Below, in pieces: positions 56,278 through 64,000 of a stretch of 64,000 nt of DNA. This stretch comes from JADLGL01 sp963732865 (GTDB lineage: Bacteria; Pseudomonadota; Alphaproteobacteria; Rhizobiales; Kaistiaceae): the NCBI GenBank assembly GCA_963732865.1, contig CAVTBC010000001.1, positions 248,001-312,000 on the forward strand. The letters run 5' to 3'. The notes beneath the pieces were generated by a model, which saw nothing but the letters and a program-made list of their open reading frames with translations, was not told where the DNA came from and ran no database searches. Position numbers and translations under genes: made by a program. How positions within the stretch are numbered: position 1 is the stretch's first letter; each line of letters starts with the position of its first letter.

Positions 56278-57291
56278 CTACTCGACCAGACGGCAAGCCG
56301 CGGCAAGGCATTCGCGAAGCGCTTGCTGCATCGCCGCATCATAGACGCCTGCGGCCCCTTTGCCGCTGAGATAGCCGTGGTCGATCAGCGCCTGGCGGTA
56401 GGCCGCCACGATGTCCGGACCGCCCAGCGTCATGGCCTGTTCAAATGCCGCCTGCGCTTCCGCGGCCATGCCGAGCGACGCCAGGATGTGGGCCAGCGTG
56501 TCGGTGTTGTATTCATCGGCGCCCGCGTCGACCGCCCGGCGTGCCAGCGGAAGGCCGTCCTCGGGGCGGCCCGCCCGGTAGTAGGTCCAGGCAAGGTTGT
56601 TGAGCTCGCGCGTGTCGTCCGGCGCAAGCGCCATGGCGCGTTCGTGATCGGCGAGCGCTGCCGGCAAATCGCCCATGTCGTCATAGGCGAACGCGCGATT
56701 TATGTAGGCGTCGACGAATTCGGGATCGATCTCGATGGCGCGCTCGAAATCCCGGACGGCGTCCTCGAAGGCGCCTTGCAGGGCTTGTGCGAGCCCGCGG
56801 TCGTTGAAGAACGAGGCGTTTCCGATGGTGGGATCGGCCGCGAATGCCGCGTCGTAGTCGGCGACAGCGGCGGCAAAATCATCCCGGTTCAAATTGATGC
56901 CGCCGCGATTGCGTAGGGCGTTTGCGTCGGCCGGGTCGCGTTCGATCGCCGCGGTATAGTCGGCGTAAGCCGCGTCCGCGTCACCCAACGCCTCCCACAG
57001 CAGCCCGCGATTCCGGTAGGCCAACCCATAGTCCGGGGCGAGCGCAATGGCCTGGGTGTAGTCCGCGAGCGCCTGCTCGCTGTTCCCCAGCACGTGGTGG
57101 CCGGCGCCGCGGTTGTTGTAGGCCCAGGCCGCGCTGGCGTCGCCACGGATGACGTCGGTGCAGGCCTTGATCCTGATCTCAGGATTGGTTCCCGAGGCGC
57201 ATGTTTCGACGTTGGCGTCGGTCTGCGCCCAGGCTGGCGCCGCAGCGGCGCAAAACGCGACCACAAGACAGACTGCGATTGGCTTCAGCAT
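56278..57291 (-). CDS. Secreted/periplasmic tetratricopeptide repeat protein
   Basis: 337 residues from MLKPIAVCLVVAFCAAAAPA at 57291 (signal peptide ending near AWAQ). After a short Cys-containing segment (VETCASG...IKACTDVI, a pattern common in rhizobial TPR proteins) come six to seven TPR units. Examples are AWAYNNRGAGHHVLGNSEQA, GLAYRNRGLLWEALGDADAA, FVDAYINRAFAYDDMGDLPA and LNNLAWTYYRAGRPEDGLPL. A C-terminal HGYLSGKGAAGVYDAAMQQA is reminiscent of a short peptidoglycan-binding motif. Probably a periplasmic scaffold; partners unknown. Its stop is 3 bases from that of nadK (convergent). Confidence 0.75.
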   Translation of the reverse strand: MLKPIAVCLVVAFCAAAAPAWAQTDANVETCASGTNPEIRIKACTDVIRGDASAAWAYNNRGAGHHVLGNSEQALADYTQAIALAPDYGLAYRNRGLLWEALGDADAAYADYTAAIERDPADANALRNRGGINLNRDDFAAAVADYDAAFAADPTIGNASFFNDRGLAQALQGAFEDAVRDFERAIEIDPEFVDAYINRAFAYDDMGDLPAALADHERAMALAPDDTRELNNLAWTYYRAGRPEDGLPLARRAVDAGADEYNTDTLAHILASLGMAAEAQAAFEQAMTLGGPDIVAAYRQALIDHGYLSGKGAAGVYDAAMQQALRECLAAACRLVE

Positions 57292-57356
57292 CGCTCCCCC
57301 CGACGGCTGGATCATTCGGCAGTTTTATCACACGCAAGACGCGGTTCTGCGAACCC

Positions 57357-57983
57357 CTATTCGATCGCGCGCCGAATCGCGCCCAACGCCCTCTGCCGCA
57401 GCGTTTCGTCGTAGATGATGTCGTGGTGCGGCAGGACCGCAATGTCACCGACAATTTCGTTCGTCAGCGTGCCAGCGAAATCAGGCGCGGCAACAACGGG
57501 CTCGACGTCGGGCGTGAGGAAGAAGTTGAGGGCGACGGCGACATTGCCGGTGACCTCCGCCTCGCGCGTCGGATCGAAACCGATAATGAGGGCCACCGGA
57601 ATACCCCGGCGCTCCAGCGCCTGAGCGACCTCATAAACATGGATGGCGCCCAGTGAGTGGCCGACCAGCACGATGTCCGTTTGGCCCCCACTCGCCCGAT
57701 AGGCCCTTGTCGCGTCGCGCACAACCGCATGCCAGAAGGCGGGCGGATAGGTGCTGGTCGGCACGCCACTCAGGGCGAATAACGCGGTCAACTTGTCGAG
57801 ATTGTCGAAGGCGCTGGCAAACCCGGCAATGAAGTAGATGCGCGCATCGACTCCGGCGTCGCCGTTGGCGGTTTCGTCGGCAGAAGCTCTCAGTGCGAAA
57901 GGCATCGCGGCGATCAGCGCGAGGGCGAAGGCTGAAGCGCGTCTCTTGAAGGCGGGCCTTCCAACTGCTCTAGTCGCAATCAC
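57357..57983 (-). CDS. Secreted small alpha/beta hydrolase
   Basis: 208 residues from a GTG at 57983 with GGGAG six bases ahead. A signal peptide spans about residues 1-35 (SAFALALIAAMPFALRASA). The serine-hydrolase elbow is IVLVGHSLGAIHVYEVAQAL (GHSLG), followed by IIGFDPTREAEV and a C-terminal LPHHDIIYD with candidate His. It looks like an exported esterase or lipase-like protein. The family beyond alpha/beta hydrolase is not certain and no substrate can be given. Confidence 0.7.
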   Translation of the reverse strand: MIATRAVGRPAFKRRASAFALALIAAMPFALRASADETANGDAGVDARIYFIAGFASAFDNLDKLTALFALSGVPTSTYPPAFWHAVVRDATRAYRASGGQTDIVLVGHSLGAIHVYEVAQALERRGIPVALIIGFDPTREAEVTGNVAVALNFFLTPDVEPVVAAPDFAGTLTNEIVGDIAVLPHHDIIYDETLRQRALGAIRRAIE

Positions 57984-58124
57984 AAGCCGCTCCCGTATTT
58001 CGTTGCGGGCATGGTCACAAACACACGCCGATCGAACGGAGCAAGATCAGGGGCCACAGTTTCTTCACAGTGTCGACTTAGCTTTTTGATTGTCAGCGGT
58101 GTCATCGTGCAACCGGAGATAATA

Positions 58125-58550
58125 ATGAGACAAGTTAAAGTGGCGGCGAAAGTCCGCGAAGACGGATCGCTTGTGAAATGGTCGACCGGCTTGGCGCTCG
58201 GTCTGCTCGGCGTCGCGGCGACACTGTTCATAATTAAAGATGCACACGCACAGGCCGCCAGCGGCGAGCAGGTCTTCACCACCGTGGGCTGCTCCGGATG
58301 CCACAACCCGGCCGGCACGGGCAGCCTTGGCGGCGACGCCCCCGCGCTCGCCGGCAATGGCAACCTTAGCGACGTGAACCACGTCATCAACCAGATCCTG
58401 AAGGGCAGCGGGGCGATGCCGCCTTTCGCCGCCACATTGTCGGATGACCAGATTGCCGCTGTCGCCAACTACATCCGCAGTTCCTGGGGCAATAGCTACA
58501 CGCCGATGATCACGACGGCGCAAGTCACCGCGGCCCGCGCCGCTCCGTAG
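58125..58550 (+). CDS. Class I c-type cytochrome
   Basis: 141 residues from ATG at 58125 with GGAG six to seven bases ahead. An N-terminal anchor or signal (WSTGLALGLLGVAATLFI, cleavage possibly after DAHA) precedes a single haem c site CSGCH and a distal Met ligand in KGSGAMPPFAATLSDDQIAA, followed by the C-terminal helix VANYIRSSW. A small monohaem electron carrier in the periplasm, of the type that donates to terminal oxidases or dehydrogenases. Stands alone, convergent with the DUF2336 gene. The CcdA homologue at 13.3-14.1 kb would serve haem attachment. Confidence 0.85.
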   Translation: MRQVKVAAKVREDGSLVKWSTGLALGLLGVAATLFIIKDAHAQAASGEQVFTTVGCSGCHNPAGTGSLGGDAPALAGNGNLSDVNHVINQILKGSGAMPPFAATLSDDQIAAVANYIRSSWGNSYTPMITTAQVTAARAAP

Positions 58551-58587
58551 AGGCGTTCGTCGGCATAGAGCAAAAAGCGCCTGAACC

Positions 58588-59733
58588 TCAGGCGGCCCTC
58601 ACCTCGATCTCGACAAATTCGCGGGCTGCGGCGCGGCTGGCCTCAGCGGCAAAGCGCCTGAGCATGGCCATCAGTTCGTTCATCTCGCCCTCGCTGATCG
58701 ATTCGTAGCGGGCGAGTACTTCGTCGACAACGCGCCGCGTGAAGCGATAGCGGCGCGTCGGATCGATCGTTTCACCGGCATGGTGCCGGCAAATGCGAAT
58801 GGCAGTTGCGAAGGCCGCGAAGGCGCTCTCCGGTAGTCCCGCGCGGCGGTAGATGGCGCCAAAGGCCGTCAGGCGCCGATCGATGACGATGGCGCGCACG
58901 CGCCGCTCGGGCCGGCGGGCGAGGACAGACAGCGCTGCCGCGAAGAAATCGACATTGCCGGCGCAGAGAACGCGCAGGAGCAGCGATGTCGTCAGTTGTT
59001 CCGTGATCCGCAGATGTTCGGCGAGCGCCCCGAGATCTTCCGTCGCGCTTTCGGCCGCGATCGCCACCGCCGCCTGGTCGCAGGCCTCGCGGGCCACCAG
59101 GTCGGCGCGATCGGCATCGAGCCAATCCTTGAGCCGCACGAGGTTGCTGAGAGCGTCGCTGAGGTCGCGAATCAGATCATGTCTCGTGCCGATGGGAAGA
59201 TCATCCCTTCCAAGCAAGGCGGAGCGAATTTCCGGCTTGTCGCCATAACGCTGCGCCAATCTGTTCAAGCTGATTCGAGCGATCTCCGCGCCGGAATTGT
59301 CGAGCAGCGCCATGCAGGCCTTGGCCGTGCCGAGTTCGCTGATAGCAGCGGAAACGCCGGCGGACAGGCGCGGCCGAGTGGCAATGGCAATCTGAAGCGG
59401 CTCGTTCATCGCGCCAACCAAGTCCACCAACTCGCTGTCCATGAAGACAGGCGAGCGCGATAGAACGGTCGCCGCGATCTCCGTCTGGTCGGCGGCGAGC
59501 GTGAGAACCAAATGGCGTGGCGCGTCGCGGCTATTGGCCAAGGCGTCGGCAAGCGCAAAGCGAACCGTGGGCGCGGTATCGTCGAGGAGAACGGTCATCG
59601 CGGTCTCGAAATCCGCGCGCATCTCCTCGGGCACTTCGCCGTACAGATACGCCTTGACCAAAGCAGCGGCCGCTTCGGCCCGGCGTGACGGCGAAGCTTC
59701 CCGGGTCCAGACCAGGAACTCCCTCGCATTCAT
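58588..59733 (-). CDS. DUF2336 domain protein (alphaproteobacterial, HEAT-like)
   Basis: 381 residues, soluble and almost wholly helical. SRRAEAAAALVKAYLYGEVP and MTVLLDDTAPTVRFALADAL, followed by DAPRHLVLTLAADQTEIAAT and SPVFMDSELVDLV, are typical of DUF2336, a family confined largely to Alphaproteobacteria. The repeats resemble HEAT or leucine-rich variant repeats. The role is unknown; some relatives sit with signalling genes. Nothing in this neighbourhood narrows it. Confidence 0.75.
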   Translation of the reverse strand: MNAREFLVWTREASPSRRAEAAAALVKAYLYGEVPEEMRADFETAMTVLLDDTAPTVRFALADALANSRDAPRHLVLTLAADQTEIAATVLSRSPVFMDSELVDLVGAMNEPLQIAIATRPRLSAGVSAAISELGTAKACMALLDNSGAEIARISLNRLAQRYGDKPEIRSALLGRDDLPIGTRHDLIRDLSDALSNLVRLKDWLDADRADLVAREACDQAAVAIAAESATEDLGALAEHLRITEQLTTSLLLRVLCAGNVDFFAAALSVLARRPERRVRAIVIDRRLTAFGAIYRRAGLPESAFAAFATAIRICRHHAGETIDPTRRYRFTRRVVDEVLARYESISEGEMNELMAMLRRFAAEASRAAAREFVEIEVRAA

Positions 59734-59847
59734 ATGCTTACCGACCCTTATTCAATCGTCACCTCAGGGCCGGAAAGCTAATTCCTGGCCCGATCGATTG
59801 AGGATCGGCTCACGGAGGTAAAGGTCTGGTTAACCATAAGGAGGCGG

Positions 59848-60429
59848 TCAGACCCCAGAAGGCGGCGTCCACTCGGTCAGCAGGTCTTCCGGGTTCGCAC
59901 GCGGCCGTTCCTGAGGCGGCGTCTTGGGCGTCCCGATATGGATGAATCCGGCCAGTCGTTCGGTGTCTTGGAGACCCAGAAGCGCCCGCGCCTCGGCATC
60001 ATACACAGGCCAATCGGTCAGCCATTGTGCGGCGAAGCCGAGAGCGTGCGCGCCGTTCAGCAGGTTCATGCCGACAGCTCCAGCCGAGAGCTGCTGCTCC
60101 CATTCGGGCGCCTTGGCGCTCGGCTGCGGCCGACTGACGAGGGCGATCACCATCGGGGCGCGCGTGAAGCGGGCGCGCTCGGCCGCGCGCTGTTCGTCGC
60201 TCAGGCTGTCGCCCCGTCCTAGCCGCAGTTGCAGCAGGGCCTCGCCCGCCTCGGCTCGGCGGTCGCCCTGCAGGAGGACGAAGCGCCAGGGGGCCAGCTT
60301 ACCGTGATCGGGGACGCGGACAGCGGCGGCAAGGATTTGCCGCAGTTGTGCGGCATCAGGTGCGGGCGGCCCCAGAAACAAGGCGGGAATCGAGCGCCGC
60401 GTGGTGAGGAATTCTATTGGCGTGGACAT
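59848..60429 (-). CDS. Nitroreductase family protein (YdjA-like)
   Basis: 193 residues. The nitroreductase FMN motif RRSIPALFLGPPAP lies at the N-terminus and VPDHGKLAPWRFVLLQG matches the FMN-contacting loop of the small YdjA-type nitroreductases. GAVGMNLLNGAHALGFAAQW is the central helix, and GFIHIGTPKTPPQERPR the C-terminal flavin strand. These are FMN-dependent homodimers using NAD(P)H; the physiological substrate is generally unknown. Confidence 0.85.
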   Translation of the reverse strand: MSTPIEFLTTRRSIPALFLGPPAPDAAQLRQILAAAVRVPDHGKLAPWRFVLLQGDRRAEAGEALLQLRLGRGDSLSDEQRAAERARFTRAPMVIALVSRPQPSAKAPEWEQQLSAGAVGMNLLNGAHALGFAAQWLTDWPVYDAEARALLGLQDTERLAGFIHIGTPKTPPQERPRANPEDLLTEWTPPSGV

Positions 60430-60583
60430 GGTGAAATCTGAGCTACCGGCTGGGCATGGCGGGCGGACGCTGCTACGCCACCGTCGCGTGATGACTGTCT
60501 AGCGGAAAACGGACGGAAGAGCGCCACCTGCGGCCTCGACGGTGGAGAAGTATTTGTCAGGGATTGTCCGTCGCCTGGGGGCC

Positions 60584-61615
60584 ATGAAGCTCGGCCTCTT
60601 CGCCGCATTGATCTTCGCTTGCGCGGGTGCGGCCGCCCTCCCGGGGCCGGCCGTGGCGCAGGATGCCCCGGCCGCGGCCAGCGCGCCGCCCGTACCGATT
60701 CCAAATCCCGACAGGGTCCCCTACGTGCCGCCGGCAACCCTTCCCGCGGACGAGAGCACGAGCGTCGGCGGACCGGCCGCCATCCCGCCAGCGACGCTGG
60801 AAATTCCGACGGTCGACGCCAACGGCAATCCATTGCCTCCCGTCGATTTCACACTCGTGCCGGTGTTGATGGACGGCGGCGATCCCGTCGCCGACGGCGT
60901 CAATTGGCGGGTGTTCAGCGAGGATGGCGGCCTGCCCGCCGATCTCGTCGCAGACATCCAGGGCGGCACCATGCATGTGCCGCTCTCGCCTGGCCGGTAT
61001 TTCCTGCATGCGATGTATGGCTGGGCGAGCGCCACGGCGGAGATTGCCGTCACGCCCGACCACACGGCGCAGACCGTCGTCCTCAATGCCGGGGGCCTCC
61101 GCTTACGGGCCCTGATCGGCGATGACCAGCCTTTGCCGGCGGCGCAGCTCCACTTCGAGGTCTATGGCGTCGATGCGACCACGGGCGAGCGGGTCCTGAT
61201 CACCGATGCGGCGCAGCCCGACGAGATCCTGCGGCTCAGCGCCGGGCGGTACAACGTCATCAGCTATTACGGGGACATCAACGCTGTCGTTCGCGCCGAA
61301 ATCGATGTCCAGGCCGGTCAGTTGACCGACCTCGCACTGTATCATGAGGCGGCGCAGCTGACGCTCAAGCTGGTCGCTCAACATGGCGGCGAGGCGATCG
61401 CCAATACCGAGTGGCGTGTGGTCACACCAGACGGAACGGTGATCTTCAACACGGCCGGTGCGTTCCCGAGCCTAGTGCTGGCCGCCGGCGAATACATAGC
61501 CGTGGCGACCCACAATGGCATCGTCTATCAGGCCGACTTCACCGTCGATCCGGGCGCCAATCGCGACGTCGAGGTCCTCACCGACAATACCGGTCAGGTT
61601 CTGGTCGAACCCTGA
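60584..61615 (+). CDS. Secreted protein with three beta-sandwich-like repeats
   Basis: 343 residues from ATG at 60584, chosen because MKLGLFAALIFACAGAAALP gives a clean signal peptide (to about 26). A GTG at 60542 would add a basic extension with no ribosome site. A Pro-rich linker (about 28-88) is followed by three related segments, near 88-170, 171-257 and 258-335. Each has a W/F-x-V strand after a small-residue turn (GVNWRVFSEDG, LHFEVYGVDA, TEWRVVTPDG), an L/PSL...L.AG.Y strand (PLSPGRYFLHA, LSAGRYNVISY, LAAGEYIAVAT) and a closing hydrophobic strand. I do not know the function; an extracytoplasmic binding or structural role is likely. Confidence 0.65.
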   Translation: MKLGLFAALIFACAGAAALPGPAVAQDAPAAASAPPVPIPNPDRVPYVPPATLPADESTSVGGPAAIPPATLEIPTVDANGNPLPPVDFTLVPVLMDGGDPVADGVNWRVFSEDGGLPADLVADIQGGTMHVPLSPGRYFLHAMYGWASATAEIAVTPDHTAQTVVLNAGGLRLRALIGDDQPLPAAQLHFEVYGVDATTGERVLITDAAQPDEILRLSAGRYNVISYYGDINAVVRAEIDVQAGQLTDLALYHEAAQLTLKLVAQHGGEAIANTEWRVVTPDGTVIFNTAGAFPSLVLAAGEYIAVATHNGIVYQADFTVDPGANRDVEVLTDNTGQVLVEP

Positions 61616-63585
61616 TGTTCGGCCGCGCGGGCAACGTCCGGCGGGATCGCCTCGTGCTTCAGCAGATCAATGGCTGAACTGAGCCGCAGCGATTCCTGAT
61701 CGCGCGAACCGAGCCGGCGGATGTTCACTGTGCTCTCCTCCGCCTCCCGCTTGCCGCAGACAAGGATGACAGGAACCTTCGCCAGGGAATGCTCGCGGAC
61801 CTTGTAGTTGATCTTCTCGTTGCGCAGATCGAGCTCAACGCGCATCCCAGCGGCCATCAGCTTGGCGTGCACGTCCCGGGCATAATCGTCGGCGTCAGAG
61901 GTGATGGTGGCGACCACCACTTGCACCGGCGCCAGCCACAGCGGGAAATGGCCGGCATAGTTCTCGATGAGGATGCCGAGGAAGCGCTCCATCGAACCGC
62001 AGATGGCGCGATGGATCATGATCGGCGTGACCTTGTCGCCGATCGAATCGATGTAAAAGGCGCCGAAGCGACCGGGCAGATTGAGGTCGACCTGAGTGGT
62101 GCCGCACTGCCAATCGCGGCCGATGGCGTCGCGCAGGACATATTCGAATTTCGGGCCGTAGAAGGCCCCCTCGCCCGGGTTGATGCCGGTCGTGATGCGG
62201 CCGCCGGAGCGCTCTTTGATCTGCTCCAGCACCTCCATCATCATCCCCTCGGCCTGGTCCCAGGCGGCGTCGGAACCGACCCGCTTTTCGGGGCGGGTGG
62301 AGAGCTTGACGGTGATGTGCTCGAAATCGAAATCGGCATAGGTGGAGAGGATCAACTCATTGATCTTGATACACTCTTCCGCCATCTGCTCCTCGGTGCA
62401 GAAGATGTGCGCATCATCCTGGGTGAAGGCGCGCACGCGCAGCAGGCCATGCAGTGCGCCCGACGGCTCGAAGCGATGCACGGCGCCGAATTCGGCCATG
62501 CGGATCGGCAGGTCGCGGTAGCTCTTCAGCCCGTGCTTGAAGATCATGATGTGGCCAGGGCAGTTCATCGGCTTGATGGCGTAGATGCGCTCATCCTCGC
62601 CCTCCGCCTCCTCGCCGGCAGGCCGCGCCATGAACATATTCTCACGGAACCAGTTCCAATGACCTGACGTCTCCCACAGCACCTTGTCGAGCAGCTGCGG
62701 CGCGTTGACCTCCGCGTAGTCGCCACGCAGACGGCGGCGCATATAGGCGATGAGTTCCTGGAAGATCGCCCAGCCCTTCGGGTGCCAGAAGACGGTGCCC
62801 GGCCCCTCTTCCTGGAAATGGAACAGATCCATCTCCCGGCCGAGGCGGCGATGGTCGCGCTTCTCAGCCTCCTCGATCTGGTGGAGATAGGCGTCGAGCT
62901 CTTCCTTGTTGTGCCAGGCGGTGCCGTAGATGCGGGTCAGCATCGGATTGTTGGAATCGCCTCGCCAATAGGCGCCGGCCACCCGCATCAGCTTGAAGGC
63001 GTCCCCGATCTGTCCGGTCGACGCCATGTGCGGACCGCGGCAAAGATCGAACCAGTGGCCTTGATGGTAGAGCTTGATCTGCTGGTCGGCGGGGATCGCA
63101 TCGACCAGCTCGACCTTGAAATACTCGCCCTTCTCGCGAAAGATCTCGCGCACCTCGTCCCGGCCCCTGACCTCGCAGGTGAACGGGTCGTTGCGCCGGA
63201 TGATCTCGCGCATCTTGGCCTCGATCTTCGGCAGATCCTCCGTGGTGAAAGGCTCGTTGCGGGCGAAGTCGTAATAGAAGCCATTGTCGATCACCGGGCC
63301 AATGGTGACCTGGGTGCCGGGCCAAAGCTCCTGCACGGCCTCGGCCATCACATGGGCGGCGTCGTGACGGATCAGCTCGAGCGCCCGCGGATCATCGCGG
63401 ATGACGATTTCGATGGACGTATCTTTGTCGATGGCGGCCGACAGGTCGGCGAGCTTGCCGTCCAGCGCTACCGCGACGGCCTTCTTCGCCAGAGATTTCG
63501 AGATGCCTTCAGCGACATCGCGGCCGGTAATTCCAGCCTCGAAAGCGCGAACGGAATCGTCGGGGAAGGTGAGATTGATCGTCAT
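61594..63585 (-). CDS. thrS: Threonyl-tRNA synthetase
   Basis: ThrRS charges tRNA-Thr. 663 residues from MTINLTFPDDSVRAFEAGIT at 63585 (TGS domain). The second editing domain has IRHDAAHVMAEAVQELWPGT (HxxxH). The class II core shows motif 1 PQLLDKVLWETSGHWNWF, motif 2 FEPSGALHGLLRVRAFTQDD and motif 3 with PLWLAPVQVVVATI leading to the anticodon-binding domain. Complete. The 3' end overlaps the convergent repeat-protein gene by 22 bases. Confidence 0.96.
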   Translation of the reverse strand: MTINLTFPDDSVRAFEAGITGRDVAEGISKSLAKKAVAVALDGKLADLSAAIDKDTSIEIVIRDDPRALELIRHDAAHVMAEAVQELWPGTQVTIGPVIDNGFYYDFARNEPFTTEDLPKIEAKMREIIRRNDPFTCEVRGRDEVREIFREKGEYFKVELVDAIPADQQIKLYHQGHWFDLCRGPHMASTGQIGDAFKLMRVAGAYWRGDSNNPMLTRIYGTAWHNKEELDAYLHQIEEAEKRDHRRLGREMDLFHFQEEGPGTVFWHPKGWAIFQELIAYMRRRLRGDYAEVNAPQLLDKVLWETSGHWNWFRENMFMARPAGEEAEGEDERIYAIKPMNCPGHIMIFKHGLKSYRDLPIRMAEFGAVHRFEPSGALHGLLRVRAFTQDDAHIFCTEEQMAEECIKINELILSTYADFDFEHITVKLSTRPEKRVGSDAAWDQAEGMMMEVLEQIKERSGGRITTGINPGEGAFYGPKFEYVLRDAIGRDWQCGTTQVDLNLPGRFGAFYIDSIGDKVTPIMIHRAICGSMERFLGILIENYAGHFPLWLAPVQVVVATITSDADDYARDVHAKLMAAGMRVELDLRNEKINYKVREHSLAKVPVILVCGKREAEESTVNIRRLGSRDQESLRLSSAIDLLKHEAIPPDVARAAEHQGSTRT

Positions 63586-63669
63586 GTCTGTCTCCGGCTC
63601 AATCCTGCACACGAGCGCAGGTAAGCGGTTGCGGGGCGGCGCCGGGCGCCATGCCGCGAGATAATTGCT

Positions 63670-64000
63670 TCAGTCCTTCAAGTCCAGCCGGGTCGCGGGA
63701 TCGATATGCGCCCCGGTCCAATAGCCGTAGCGCCAGGGCGTGAACCAGCGGGCGCCTTCCCGCTTCTCGTCCGGCACGGGGTCGTAGCCCGAAGCGCCGT
63801 TGGGGCCGCAGCGTTGGAACCGCGCCAGCCCCATCCAGAAGCCGGCCCAAAGGCCATGCTTGCGGATGGCGTCCTCTGTGTAATGCGAGCAGGTCGGCAG
63901 GTAGCGGCACTGGCCGCCCATGATCGGCGACAGGGTCACGCGGTAGGCCTTAATCAAACCGATGCCGGCGACGCGCGGCACCCGCCAGGCAATCTCCGCC
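63670..64000 (-). CDS. yidD: Membrane protein insertion efficiency factor YidD, 5' end probably outside window
   Basis: YidD is a small membrane-associated protein that helps YidC-dependent insertion. The family core is VAGIGLIKAYRVTLSPIMGG followed by QCRYLPTCSHYTEDAIRKHG and FQRCGPNGASGYDPVPDE. The conserved cysteines are present. A GTG at 63981 could start a 103-residue protein, but the frame is open to the window edge with plausible sequence (AEIAWRVPRV), so the start is likely beyond the end. Lies 84 bases upstream of thrS in the same direction. Confidence 0.88.
   Translation of the reverse strand, partial: AEIAWRVPRVAGIGLIKAYRVTLSPIMGGQCRYLPTCSHYTEDAIRKHGLWAGFWMGLARFQRCGPNGASGYDPVPDEKREGARWFTPWRYGYWTGAHIDPATRLDLKD

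Overview
The window is bacterial chromosome from an alphaproteobacterium, most likely of the order Hyphomicrobiales (Rhizobiales). The basis is high G+C (judged by eye), alphaproteobacterial signature sequences in RpoB, RpoC, S13, S11 and L3, an IalB-family secreted protein, an mfd/recG/glmS/glmU neighbourhood, and the order rlmB - tRNA-Tyr - tRNA-Gly - tRNA-Trp - secE - nusG - rplKAJL - rpoBC - rpsLG - fusA - tuf - S10/spc/alpha. No prophage, transposon, integron, CRISPR array or gene-transfer island was found. This is a core-genome segment with a few accessory genes.

Layout. 1-17.4 kb: the end of a ubiquinone hydroxylase, an AEC transporter, hspQ, an IalB-like protein, mfd, recG, a TSUP permease, glmS and glmU (UDP-GlcNAc synthesis), a CcdA-like protein, a class III adenylate cyclase overlapping rarA, and an NAD-dependent reductase. 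17.4-35.6 kb (all minus strand): an almost unbroken str-S10-spc-alpha run from rpsL to rplQ, closed by a strong intrinsic terminator, with a good internal promoter between adk and rpsM. 35.9-47.9 kb: rpoC, rpoB, rplL, rplJ, rplA, rplK, nusG and secE, with regulatory structures in front of rpoB and rplJ. 48-53 kb: an alpha/beta hydrolase, tRNA-Trp, a small membrane protein, a tandem-duplicated outer membrane beta-barrel protein, tRNA-Gly, tRNA-Tyr, rlmB and tRNA-Thr. 53-64 kb: folD, a GNAT acetyltransferase, a decayed cutA, NAD kinase, a TPR protein, a secreted hydrolase, a c-type cytochrome, a DUF2336 protein, a nitroreductase, a secreted three-repeat protein, thrS and yidD.

Sequence quality matters for reading this window. 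At least ten genes carry a single-base frameshift, including essential ones (mfd, rpsK, rplC, rpoB, nusG). rpoC also has ATA where its ATG should be. These are almost certainly sequence errors. Four of the frameshifts and the rpoC change fall exactly at places where the repaired sequence reads GANTC, the CcrM methylation site of Alphaproteobacteria. That points to modification-linked miscalls. Spans for these genes are given as reconstructed across the error. The cutA remnant is different: it has a frameshift, an internal deletion and an in-frame stop, and looks like real decay.

I found no convincing undescribed multi-gene system. The most unusual protein-level items are the double-barrel outer membrane protein, the three-repeat secreted protein, and the cysteine-rich N-terminus of the adenylate cyclase.
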